Positions 45,185 through 53,250 of a DNA stretch of 64,000 nucleotides are shown here, one piece after another (the stretch's first letter is position 1; each line of letters begins with the position of its first letter). A model generated the notes under the pieces. That model made no database searches, was not told the DNA's origin, and saw only the letters and a list, made by a program, of their open reading frames with translations. The position numbers and the translations under genes are program-made. Source of the stretch: an uncultured Faecalicatena sp. (GTDB lineage Bacteria > Bacillota > Clostridia > Lachnospirales > Lachnospiraceae); NCBI GenBank assembly GCA_948468385.1, contig CAOKHZ010000022.1:1-64000 (forward strand), read 5' to 3'.

Positions 45185-45994
45185 TCACGTCTCTTTCGGA
45201 ACCGTAATCAAAATTCTCTTATATTTCGCACACCGTCTTCCCTGCGTCGTTCCATACTCCGCCGTACCGTCCACAATCTGCCTGGCACAAGTCAAATACT
45301 CGTCCACATACGACTTTTCCACCGGATAGCCATGATGCCCGGGCCATATGGCGTCATAAGCCTCCTTAAGCGCCTTCAACCGCTCCATGGACTCTAAATA
45401 CGTCTTTGGCGGACAGCTCTCTTTTTCAAAATGAAGCAAGACTCCCCACTCACAAACCGAATCCCCACTAAACAGCATGCGCGCCTCGCGATCCAAAAAG
45501 CATACGCATCCCGGAGAATGTCCCGGGGTCCAAATCACCTCCACCTCCCGGCCGCCCAGTTGGAATACCTTGTCATCCCCGAAATAATGATAATTTCCAG
45601 ACGTGTCAACCCTTCGTAACTTTCTTGTCAAAACATCCACCAACATCCGCATCGGGGCCGGCATTTCCGCCGTCAGCAGTTTCAACGTATAAGCCGGGTC
45701 GGCATGAAGGGCAAACGTGGGCCTATCCGCCTCGTGAAACCAGATTTCCCCGAAACAATGATTGCTGCCTATGTGATCCACATGCGCATGGGTATTTGCC
45801 ACAATGACGGGAAGCTTCGTCAATTCCATGACCGTTTCCTTAAACCCACGGTACCCAAGCCCGGTGTCAATCAGAAGCGCGCGCTCCTCCCCGCAAAGCA
45901 GGTAACACAAGCCTTGATTTATCGGTGTCTTTTCTTCAATTAAATATGTATTTCCGTTCAATTGACGAACATGGTATGTTTTTGCCATTCTCAT
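45185..45994 (-). CDS. MBL-fold metallo-hydrolase
   Basis: 269 residues. The metallo-beta-lactamase motifs are complete: NTHAHVDHIGSNH, TPGHSPGC, SGDSV and WPGHHGYP. Such proteins hydrolyse lactones, thioesters or similar bonds; the substrate is unknown. AAGGAAGTGG precedes the ATG at 45994. It heads the transcript running through GH13, esterase, deacetylase and transporter, so it may act on the same compound. Confidence 0.87.
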   Translation of the reverse strand: MRMAKTYHVRQLNGNTYLIEEKTPINQGLCYLLCGEERALLIDTGLGYRGFKETVMELTKLPVIVANTHAHVDHIGSNHCFGEIWFHEADRPTFALHADPAYTLKLLTAEMPAPMRMLVDVLTRKLRRVDTSGNYHYFGDDKVFQLGGREVEVIWTPGHSPGCVCFLDREARMLFSGDSVCEWGVLLHFEKESCPPKTYLESMERLKALKEAYDAIWPGHHGYPVEKSYVDEYLTCARQIVDGTAEYGTTQGRRCAKYKRILITVPKET

Positions 45995-46014
45995 CCACTT
46001 CCTTTCAAAAAAAT

Positions 46015-46064
46015 GAACCGCGTTCCTTTTTGTATGACCCCATTTTACAAAAAGAACGCGGTTC
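46015..46064 (-). terminator. very strong hairpin between AraC and MBL genes
   Basis: About 19-bp stem (GAACCGCGTTC...TTTTTGTA paired with TACAAAAAG...CGCGGTTC, one bulged C), followed by TTTTTTT on the minus strand. It probably terminates the AraC transcript and could attenuate read-through into the sugar genes. Confidence 0.85.
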
Positions 46065-46166
46065 TGTATTTCATTATTTTAATGTATATGTCAATATTTT
46101 AATCTTGAAATTTGGGGAACAAAGAAGTTCGTTTGCAAAAAACTCGCGCCAAGCCGTACAAGAATA

Positions 46167-47510
46167 CTACCATGATATCATAAACCGTTTTCGATATTCC
46201 ATCGGCGTCATGTCCATCACTTTTTTAAACAACGTAATGTAATAACTCTGACTGGAAAATCCATACAAATAGGCAATCTGTGAAATCGCATAATCCGTAT
46301 GCCGAACAAAATAGCTGGATTCCTGAATCTTTCGCATCGCGACATAATTAGAAAACGTAATTCCCGTCTCCTTCTTAAACCGCGCGGACAAGTACGCCGC
46401 ATGCACGCCGGCATACTCCGCCGCCTCTTCCAGCGAAATCCTTTTATCCAGACGATTTTCAATATAATGAATCGCCCGCATGACTGGTGCCGAATATGTC
46501 TGTTCCAACCGTTTCTTAACCAGCTCGACGAACTGCAGCAAAACATTTTCCTCAAACGCCAGTACCGCGTTTCTCGAAGTCATGTCCTCTATCTTCTGCG
46601 TCAATGCGTCACTTAAGGAAAATGCGTCATCCGCGCCAACGCCCGCCTGAATGGCCGCCCTTGCCAAAAAGGCAATCGAACCAATCATGGAGTTCTTTGC
46701 GGAACGCAACGGGTCTTTTGCCAACACGGCCTTCTCCCCTTGCGACGTGATCGCCCGCAACGCTTTCAACGCCTTTTTGCCGTCCCCTTTCGCGACCGCC
46801 TTCGTCAATTCCTCTTCCAACGCATAGGGGCTGTGCTGGAACATCGCTTCCCGGTTCTCGTATATGCTGTCATAATATTTCCTCGGCTTGGTAATCCTGA
46901 AATCCACCCCCAATGCCTCCCGCCTCTGGTCAATAAAATCATAAGCCAATATAAGAACCGCCAAGAACGGTTGCTCCGATGCCTCGTCCACTTGTTCCGG
47001 TGCCTCGCCCGCCGGCTCCTGCATGATGCTCCCGCCCTCCACCAGGAAAAACTCGCGTTGTCCGCGCGACTCCCATTTCACGAAACAGTTCTGCCACTTT
47101 TCACACAACAACAACGTCTCTTCCAATCTCATCCCTCGTTGTCTCGTCATGACGGCCAAAAACTGCCCCACGCCGGCATACGCGGTGCGCGCCATCCCAT
47201 CCGCCTCCAGTTCGCACGCATCAACATTACCAAATCCAATCTCTGCCATTCTTACCGTATTCGCCTTAATCCCGCCCGTTCCGATCTCATTCATTTCCAT
47301 CTCGCTCGTTCTTATCTTGCTCGTTCTTATCTTGCCCGTACCCGGAATGCGGATGCCAAGTCCGGAATTCAACGTCATCTCGTCAACAAACACGTCGAAC
47401 ACATTACTCAATACATACAATGAAACCGCCGCGCACCAACCCCCGTATTCCTTTGCCGCCTGATACATGAGTCTTTGTATCTTATCTCGCAATACGTCAC
47501 TATTTTTCAC
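46167..47510 (-). CDS. AraC family regulator with pentapeptide-like insert
   Basis: 447 residues. The C-terminal 100 residues are the AraC double helix-turn-helix (LEEAAEYAGVHAAYLSARF, ISQIAYLYGFSSQSYYITLF). The N-terminal sensor region is unassigned and carries eight consecutive five-residue repeats at residues 60-99: KIRTS, KIRTS, EMEMN, EIGTG, GIKAN, TVRMA, EIGFG, NVDAC. Two of them are exact 15-bp DNA repeats. It lies upstream on the same strand as the MBL/GH13/transporter genes and is their likely activator. Confidence 0.85.
   Translation of the reverse strand: MKNSDVLRDKIQRLMYQAAKEYGGWCAAVSLYVLSNVFDVFVDEMTLNSGLGIRIPGTGKIRTSKIRTSEMEMNEIGTGGIKANTVRMAEIGFGNVDACELEADGMARTAYAGVGQFLAVMTRQRGMRLEETLLLCEKWQNCFVKWESRGQREFFLVEGGSIMQEPAGEAPEQVDEASEQPFLAVLILAYDFIDQRREALGVDFRITKPRKYYDSIYENREAMFQHSPYALEEELTKAVAKGDGKKALKALRAITSQGEKAVLAKDPLRSAKNSMIGSIAFLARAAIQAGVGADDAFSLSDALTQKIEDMTSRNAVLAFEENVLLQFVELVKKRLEQTYSAPVMRAIHYIENRLDKRISLEEAAEYAGVHAAYLSARFKKETGITFSNYVAMRKIQESSYFVRHTDYAISQIAYLYGFSSQSYYITLFKKVMDMTPMEYRKRFMISW
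47304..47333 (-). repeat. in-frame 15-bp repeat in AraC gene
   Basis: GCTCGTTCTTATCTT twice in tandem, with partial copies on both sides, inside the region encoding the five-residue repeats. Confidence 0.85.
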
Positions 47511-47552
47511 GACAACTCTCCCTAATTCAGCAAATCCTTTTTAATTTCACTA

Positions 47553-47577
47553 GTGTCGGTGTACAGATGGCAACACG
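47553..47577. repeat. dispersed element, copy B
   Basis: 25 bases matching the left arm of the 32406-32430 element with two changes (GTCGGTGTAC, then GATGGCAACACG). The partner arm is missing. It ends just before the stop codon of the gene at 47581. Confidence 0.7.
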
Positions 47578-47580
47578 AAA

Positions 47581-48156
47581 TCATTTTTCAAGTCCATCAT
47601 TTCCAATCAACCGTTCCAAAAATTTCCTTTCGGAAATTTTCTCCCCTTCTTCCGTAAAAAAGTCAATGCCGTCAATTCCATCCTCCGTCACGACTATGAA
47701 GGAATTCTCCGGTTCCATGCGAAACACCGTTTCCTCCCCGTCCGTTTTAACCACGACTTTGTTGATGCTTTCCGAATTTAACGACAAATAAATTCGATTT
47801 GAACGAAAAAGCCCATCTGATTGAAGCATCACAGAAGGATTGTCCATCCCCAACATCCCATCCATCCCCCTTATCCAACAATCGAAGAAGGGGATTTTCT
47901 CATAATATACATAATGGGCATCTTGCCGTCCACCGTAACGCCCCAAAAACACCATTATCTCCTCTTCCCTCACCCATAAAATTTCGGTGTAATTTTCTGG
48001 AAACTGCTCATAAAAGGCCGCTTCCAAATCCACGCCCTTATAAAAATGATGTTGCGCCTGATTATGGTTCCGCGTGAAAAAATAAAGCAGGCTGACACAT
48101 AAAATGATGACAACGGCTATGACGACAGCAAGAATGCCTCTATTTCTTTTCTTCAT
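47581..48156 (-). CDS. membrane-anchored protein, paralog of 54218-54763
   Basis: 191 residues from the ATG at 48156, chosen because it matches the start of the paralog; no ribosome site is clear. One N-terminal transmembrane helix (GILAVVIAVVIILCVSLLYF), then an extracytoplasmic domain rich in beta strands. Conserved text shared with the paralog includes YKGVDLE, FYE-FP-NYTE-LWVREE, YYEK-PFFD and RSNRIYLSLN. No family recognised. The two paralogs bracket the agr-like locus and share sequence upstream (around 48333-48420 here), so they are probably co-regulated. Confidence 0.75.
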   Translation of the reverse strand: MKKRNRGILAVVIAVVIILCVSLLYFFTRNHNQAQHHFYKGVDLEAAFYEQFPENYTEILWVREEEIMVFLGRYGGRQDAHYVYYEKIPFFDCWIRGMDGMLGMDNPSVMLQSDGLFRSNRIYLSLNSESINKVVVKTDGEETVFRMEPENSFIVVTEDGIDGIDFFTEEGEKISERKFLERLIGNDGLEK

Positions 48157-48553
48157 GATATTATAGATGAAAAAACGCCCATCACCGACAACTTCGTACC
48201 GATAAAAAACTCCACATACATCCAATTTTCAGATTCAGCAAAGCTTTTGTTCATGTAAACCACCCTTTCTAAATTTTTCCGTATTTTCTTTCAAAATTTA
48301 TTCCCCTTGGTATCTTGTCAAATACTTTTTCATAATACCACAATGGTTTCCCCTATTCCACCATTTTGGTCTAAAACGCCATTTTTGAGTATGAACCTGA
48401 AAATTTCATGCGTAAATTACCTTTTCTTCCATTGACACGCCCGAACCCATCCTTCCACAACCGTGTCTTGGACTGAAAATTGTTCTCTCATCTCACACCC
48501 TCGCAATTTAAAGCACATAAGTGTTGATATCAACATTAAACATGATACACTCT

Positions 48554-48991
48554 CTACCAAGATTGCATTCCAAACCTATTACGATAATACCATGAAATGG
48601 CGTTTGTTCCAAATACCAAAAGACAAAAAATCAAATCCCACAAATTTTCCATCCCTAAATTTGACAAATATACCCGCGACACAAGTAAAACAGCTATCAT
48701 TCCATAGTTCATGACAAACTCCGTTATTCTCCACTTCCTTCTTTCCTTTTCGCGGCATTCCTCTTTACAAAATCCCCACCACGATATCAAATTAGGAACA
48801 ACAAGAATTACATCCACAAGAACAATCCATCCCATACTTTCCTTATGATTCGGCACTGCCCAAACCCAAACAAAAATTGATATCAGCAAGCCTGCATAGG
48901 TAATCCAATTCACGATTTTGCAAACAGTCTCTTTTGTTGAGTTTCCACGCAAACCAAAAAAATCCAACAAACCACCCAATATTTTTTTCAT
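48554..48991 (-). CDS. small four-helix membrane protein of unknown function
   Basis: 145 residues with about four hydrophobic helices and charged loops (CKEECREKERRKW in the middle). No known motif. It lies 77 bases after the secreted protein on the same strand but beyond a hairpin at 49029-49061. Could be an immunity or transport partner of that secreted protein. Confidence 0.65.
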   Translation of the reverse strand: MKKILGGLLDFFGLRGNSTKETVCKIVNWITYAGLLISIFVWVWAVPNHKESMGWIVLVDVILVVPNLISWWGFCKEECREKERRKWRITEFVMNYGMIAVLLVSRVYLSNLGMENLWDLIFCLLVFGTNAISWYYRNRFGMQSW

Positions 48992-49028
48992 CTGATTTCC
49001 TCCTCTAAAATTTTTCTAAAATTTTGTC

Positions 49029-49061
49029 AAGCCGCGTAAAAACATCGTTTTCACGCGGCTT
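49029..49061 (-). terminator. terminator after the secreted-protein gene
   Basis: Perfect 9-bp arms AAGCCGCGT/ACGCGGCTT with a 15-base loop, followed on the minus strand by GACAAAATTTT. Confidence 0.7.
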
Positions 49062-49068
49062 CATTCTC

Positions 49069-49707
49069 TTATTGAGCTCCAAAAGAGGCCGTACTACCAA
49101 CACCATCAGGCATCGGTGTCACATACATGATAATTCCCGTTCCATTCGACTTCACTTGACCAATCTGAGCTTTATAGGACACCACCTGCAAATTCGCAAC
49201 AAAAGCCGCTATCCTACATGCCTGCCCCAAGACAGACTGTGCCTTCGTCAATTTACTCAACACATTCGCCAGAATAGTCAAAGGATGCAAATTAGCAAGC
49301 GCATTGTACAAATCATCTGCCTGCTCGTTATTCATATAAATCAAGACCATTCCCGTTGCCCAAATCTCAACCTTGCTTTGCCCCCTTGCTCGTGTGGAAG
49401 CAAAATAAATGGTCATCTTAAATTCATCATCAATAACCGCCCCCTGAGTTTGCACTGCCTCATTGATTCCGTCAATGTTCCCCTGCACAAATTGTATCGT
49501 GTACTCAGAATACCCCGCTTCCCGCGCCCGCTCCGCATTCATCGACATGGTACCATCTTCATTTTTTGAGAAAAACCTCTCGATTCCTTCCACGTCAATC
49601 ACGTTTGCAGTTTCCTCGGCCGGTGCCGCCAATGCAACCGTACTCATAGATAAGATTGTTGCCCCAACCAAAACCAATGATAATAATCTCTTTGAAAATT
49701 TCTTCAT
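49069..49707 (-). CDS. secreted protein of unknown function downstream of AgrD-like gene
   Basis: 212 residues from 49707 (GGAGG eight bases upstream). A clear signal peptide runs from MKKFSKRLLSLVLVGAT to a probable cut after VALA. The mature part has a negatively charged start, a mixed middle and the hydrophobic stretch LANVLSKLTKAQSVLGQACRIAAFVA (split here: LANVLSKL, SVLGQACRIAAFVA), followed by a short glycine-rich end. No family recognised. It is the first large gene downstream of the AgrD-like peptide on the same strand, so it may be an output of the system. Confidence 0.7.
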   Translation of the reverse strand: MKKFSKRLLSLVLVGATILSMSTVALAAPAEETANVIDVEGIERFFSKNEDGTMSMNAERAREAGYSEYTIQFVQGNIDGINEAVQTQGAVIDDEFKMTIYFASTRARGQSKVEIWATGMVLIYMNNEQADDLYNALANLHPLTILANVLSKLTKAQSVLGQACRIAAFVANLQVVSYKAQIGQVKSNGTGIIMYVTPMPDGVGSTASFGAQ

Positions 49708-49872
49708 CAAATATACCTCCAATTTTCTAGCGTACTCGCTTCATTCCAATTTTCTGTAAACTTTCATATGCTGTCTAACCACGTTCCCTCTTCGATTCAC
49801 AATATTCCACACTGAACTCACCTCTTTCCTGAAACGCGCATCTTCAATAATCACTGCCACTTGCTTTCCTGT

Positions 49873-50028
49873 CTACTTCCTGCTCCTGCACTCGCTCTTT
49901 TGCGCTACCTCTTTCAACTCCTCGGGGATCTTCGGATCATACAATCCCATTACCATACTTTTTTCTACGGAACGTCCCCCCATTTTAACAACATAACGCC
50001 CAATCCATTTCTTCATCTCCATCCTCAT
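49873..50028 (-). CDS. AgrD-like cyclic autoinducer precursor lacking a core cysteine
   Basis: 51 residues from 50028, behind GAGGTGA. The layout is that of AgrD: an amphipathic leader (MEMKKWIGRYVVKMGG), a short core, then an acidic proline tail (DPKIPEELKEV). The core reads SVEKSMVMGLY. AgrD peptides usually have a Cys (sometimes Ser) that closes the thiolactone or lactone ring. Here the aligned position is Met, and the nearest nucleophile is Ser24 (or Ser20); the only Cys is in the tail. It sits divergent to the AgrC-like kinase and 2.6 kb from AgrB. Too short for standard gene callers. Confidence 0.7.
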   Translation of the reverse strand: MRMEMKKWIGRYVVKMGGRSVEKSMVMGLYDPKIPEELKEVAQKSECRSRK

Positions 50029-50113
50029 TTGTTTTCACCTCACTTTCTCGTCTGTATTTTGTTACCCCTATTATACACGACAGCCTCTTGTTTTTAACAA
50101 ATTTTCTTAAACG

Positions 50114-50170
50114 ACGGTTTGCAGTTCCTAAGCGTAGCTATTTTGCTAAAAACTAACGTTTGCGCTTTCT
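50114..50170. promoter_or_regulatory. LytTR-box-like direct repeats between agrD-like and agrC-like genes
   Basis: ACGGTTTGC at about 50114 and AACGTTTGC at about 50155 are 41 bases apart, about four helical turns. AgrA-type LytTR proteins bind direct repeats of this style. A related ACGGTTAAG lies before the agrA-like gene (51733). Confidence 0.35.
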
Positions 50171-50243
50171 CAAATGTATCTCGCAAATTATCAACAATCC
50201 GTGCCTTCAAACAATTTAACAATATTTTCTAGAAAAGCATTGC

Positions 50244-50264
50244 AACATAAAAGCTTTTTATGTT
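50244..50264. promoter_or_regulatory. palindrome in the agrC-like promoter
   Basis: Perfect 9-bp arms AACATAAAA/TTTTATGTT around GCT, overlapping the probable promoter of the kinase gene and 36 bases before its start. Confidence 0.45.
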
Positions 50265-50299
50265 ACTATACATAAAACATAAGAATGAAGGACGAAATC

Positions 50300-51613
50300 A
50301 TGGAACTATTACCTACTATCCTTACAAACACTCTCGTTTATTTCATACCGCTCTGCTGTCTTTTGCCATTCAAGATGCGCCCAAAGGAAAAAGTAATACT
50401 TTTCCTCATCCTTTTAGCAAACATCACTCTTATGGTATATGTTTTGGGAAATATCGGAGTGATTCTTTTGCTTATCACCACCGGCCTATATATTTCTACT
50501 ATTCGCCCAAAGCATCTGTTAAATTTTTGTTCTCTGATTGCAATTTACATGTTCTGTGCGGTTTTTGATAATGTATATTCCTTATTTCTATATACATTAT
50601 TGAACGTTCCAGTTTACTCTATAAAAAAAGACACCTTATCATATTTGATTTCTGTGGCTACCTTTATTCTGCTTTTGGCCATTATATGCCCTCTGCTTGC
50701 CAAGCTCATCAAACACCTGACGCGAAAAATAAACGTGGCATATTCCATGCGCCTATTCCTTCCCATCCTGATGAACCTCGTGTTTTGCCTTTTTATTTTC
50801 CTATTTAACATCATCGCGGGAGAGAAAGTAGGATACACCACCGAAATTGTCACCTTCAACTGCATTTTGTTCGGCTGCTATTTTATCGTTAGCAGCATCG
50901 TGACCATCTTTAGCATAAAATCCTATTTTTCCATGAAAGAGATGCAAATGAAACAAGATTCTTTTGACGCGCTGCAACGCTACACGGAACAAGTGGAAAA
51001 TACATATGACACATTGCGTTCTTTCAAGCACGATTATCACAACATCATGCTCTCCATGTCCCATTATGTCGAATCAGGGGACGTGGAAGGGTTAAGAACG
51101 TTTTTCGATAAAACGATTACCCCCATAAACAAACAAATTTCCACGGACACCGCCCACTTGAACCAATTAAAGAAACTGGGTATACCAGAGCTCAAAGGAC
51201 TTCTCACCAGCAAGTTATTATATGCGGCTGACCGGGGCATCGCCGTGAAGATTGACGTTCACGACGAGGTTTCCACCCTCCCAATGAATACCATCGACCT
51301 CGTTCGGGTGACGGGCATCCTGCTTGACAACGCAATCGAAGCCGCTTTGGAGAGTGATACGCCTACCATCTTGTTTTCCGTAATTTCATTGGAAAAAGAA
51401 CACCTTTTTATCATCAAAAACACATTTGTTGACAAGGGAATCCCCCTCTCCTCCATCCGCCAGCCAAACGTATCTTCGAAAGGGAAAAACCGGGGTGTCG
51501 GATTGTACAACGTAAACCAAATCCTCAAAAAGCAAAAGGACGTCCTCTGGGAAACAGAAACGAGCGAAGGCATGTTTATCCAACGCCTGCAGCTGCCAAA
51601 AAGTTGTACATAA
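50300..51613 (+). CDS. AgrC-like GHKL histidine kinase
   Basis: 437 residues from the ATG at 50300 (AAGGA upstream; the ATG at 50285 has none). Six or seven transmembrane helices occupy residues 1-205. A dimerisation segment with phosphoacceptor His244 (SFKHDYHN) and the GHKL ATPase domain follow, with Asn344 in GILLDNAIEAA and the glycine box GVGLYNV. This is the architecture of AgrC, the membrane receptor of cyclic peptides. The AgrA-like regulator gene follows 284 bases downstream, with its own promoter-like sequence. Confidence 0.9.
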   Translation: MELLPTILTNTLVYFIPLCCLLPFKMRPKEKVILFLILLANITLMVYVLGNIGVILLLITTGLYISTIRPKHLLNFCSLIAIYMFCAVFDNVYSLFLYTLLNVPVYSIKKDTLSYLISVATFILLLAIICPLLAKLIKHLTRKINVAYSMRLFLPILMNLVFCLFIFLFNIIAGEKVGYTTEIVTFNCILFGCYFIVSSIVTIFSIKSYFSMKEMQMKQDSFDALQRYTEQVENTYDTLRSFKHDYHNIMLSMSHYVESGDVEGLRTFFDKTITPINKQISTDTAHLNQLKKLGIPELKGLLTSKLLYAADRGIAVKIDVHDEVSTLPMNTIDLVRVTGILLDNAIEAALESDTPTILFSVISLEKEHLFIIKNTFVDKGIPLSSIRQPNVSSKGKNRGVGLYNVNQILKKQKDVLWETETSEGMFIQRLQLPKSCT

Positions 51614-51732
51614 ATCTGGACAATGCAGCCCCGTCTTACCGAAGACTAATTAAACATATGGGGGCGCCCGTTACAATTTGTCCAACGCTGGCGTAAATGT
51701 GATTTGCAACTACGCTTATGCGCCCAAAAGCG

Positions 51733-51778
51733 ACGGTTAAGAAATTATTTTTCATTTTACATATAACGGGTGTATACT
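51733..51778 (+). promoter_or_regulatory. agrA-like promoter with LytTR-box-like motif
   Basis: ACGGTTAAG at 51733-51741, close to the AgrA binding consensus. A TATACT -10 box is at 51773-51778, with TTCATT at -35 position. A 120-base leader follows, with GAGTTCC (51789) and GGAACTC (51851) able to pair. Confidence 0.4.
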
Positions 51779-51897
51779 AATACTATCTGAGTTCCCAATT
51801 CATGCCTACGGCACGAAGCTCACCCTTTAAGACACAAAACCGCACGGCTTTGGAACTCGCCCTCCAAACTTACACAGAATGAAAGGAGCTACCCGCC

Positions 51898-52620
51898 ATG
51901 TTAGACGTATATATCTGTGAAGATGACAAAAGCCAGCTTGACCTTTTTTCCAACTATATTTCAAACACCATTCTAATAGAAGACTTTGACATGCGGCTAG
52001 CCTTGTCCACACAAGATTACCACGAATTGTTAAAACTCTTTTCCCCTTCTGGAAACATCGGGGTATTTTTCCTCGACATCGACTTGAAGTCGAACCTCAA
52101 CGGCCTCGAACTTGCACAACGTATCCGCAAACTGCAGCCACGCTGTTTTATCATATTCATCACTTCCCACGTTGAATGCGGGATGGAAACATTCCGATAT
52201 AAAATAGAGGCGTTAGACTTTATCTGCAAGGGTACCCCTGACGAAATCAGAATGAAAATCAAAGATTGTCTATATAACATTGATGAAAAAATCCGTTCCG
52301 ACCCTAAAAGTTTTCACTTTAACATCGGGGAACGGTATATTTCAATACCGTTTAACGAAATCGTATTTTTCTGTACATCAGATAACTCACACAAGGTCAC
52401 GTTGTACACCATGAACAAATTGACCGAATTTTTCGGAACCTTAAAGGAAATCGAAGCAAACCTTGACAAACGCTTTTACCGCTGCCATCGCTCATGTATC
52501 ATCAACAAGGACTTTATCGACAACGTGGATTATGACACGTCCATCGTGTACATGAAAAACGGCGGGGAATGCCCCATTTCCTTCCGTTTAAAGGGTGGAC
52601 TGAAAAGACTGTTGCGCTAA
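51898..52620 (+). CDS. AgrA-like LytTR response regulator
   Basis: 240 residues. Receiver domain with the acidic pocket CEDD (8-10), phosphoacceptor Asp60 in FFLDIDL, conserved Ser90 and Lys111 (FICKGTP). C-terminal LytTR DNA-binding domain (about 137-238; FFCTSDNSHKVTLYT, FYRCHRSCIINKDFI). AAAGGAGC precedes the start. It pairs with the upstream AgrC-like kinase and convergently meets agrB, from which it is separated by a hairpin. Confidence 0.92.
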   Translation: MLDVYICEDDKSQLDLFSNYISNTILIEDFDMRLALSTQDYHELLKLFSPSGNIGVFFLDIDLKSNLNGLELAQRIRKLQPRCFIIFITSHVECGMETFRYKIEALDFICKGTPDEIRMKIKDCLYNIDEKIRSDPKSFHFNIGERYISIPFNEIVFFCTSDNSHKVTLYTMNKLTEFFGTLKEIEANLDKRFYRCHRSCIINKDFIDNVDYDTSIVYMKNGGECPISFRLKGGLKRLLR

Positions 52621-52630
52621 AAAATCGCGC

Positions 52631-52651
52631 GGAGGCGGCCAAGCCGCTTCC
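52631..52651. terminator. hairpin between agrA-like and agrB genes
   Basis: GGAGGCGGC/GCCGCTTCC arms with a 3-base loop (one G-T pair), followed by TTCTTGTTT. The genes converge here. Confidence 0.6.
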
Positions 52652-52658
52652 TTCTTGT

Positions 52659-53219
52659 TTACTTTTTCACTCTCACACACGGCAACAACGTCACCGCCTC
52701 GAATACGATTGCAATGAGCAACAAGTACGGTATCTTCTTCAGCATCACGTAACTTCCCACCGTGGTGAGGAAATATCCGGCGGAAAGCACCATGGTGTTC
52801 CTCCGCGCCTTTACATAGTTTTCCTCCGACAATGGATTATTCTTTGTCCCCTGCGGTCCCAATAGCACAAAAACGACAATGCACACAACGTAAAGCCCCA
52901 TCACCACCCAAAACGGAACCACCATATGTCTCGACAAAAAGGAACCGCCAATGACAAACACACCAGTAGACAAGAGACACGCCGAGCTCGTCTGGAAATG
53001 CAGGCCGCCCATGTTCATTTTCAGTAAGCCAAACGCCAAAAATAGCACCGCCCCTTCTTTAAGCACTCCCATAAGTCCCGCAACAACTAAAATGACCGCC
53101 GTCATCCAAACATTATGAAAAAGCACCTGAAGTCCCAGCCGCATTTTCATTTTGTCTAACTCCGACCATTCCCCGTCCACGTCCATGTACTCCATTACGT
53201 GATTTACAATCCACTCCAT
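52659..53219 (-). CDS. agrB: AgrB peptide-processing membrane protease
   Basis: 187 residues from 53219. AgrB is the cysteine protease that cuts AgrD and closes its ring. The motif MGGLHFQTSSAC supplies catalytic His74 and Cys81, with the same seven-residue spacing known from staphylococcal AgrB. Four to six transmembrane helices follow. It starts 31 bases after the ZIP gene and is probably co-transcribed with it. No AgrD gene is adjacent, unlike most agr loci; the only candidate is the 51-codon ORF at 49873. Confidence 0.88.
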   Translation of the reverse strand: MEWIVNHVMEYMDVDGEWSELDKMKMRLGLQVLFHNVWMTAVILVVAGLMGVLKEGAVLFLAFGLLKMNMGGLHFQTSSACLLSTGVFVIGGSFLSRHMVVPFWVVMGLYVVCIVVFVLLGPQGTKNNPLSEENYVKARRNTMVLSAGYFLTTVGSYVMLKKIPYLLLIAIVFEAVTLLPCVRVKK

Positions 53220-53250
53220 CTCCCATCCCTCTCTCAATAACACGCCGCCC

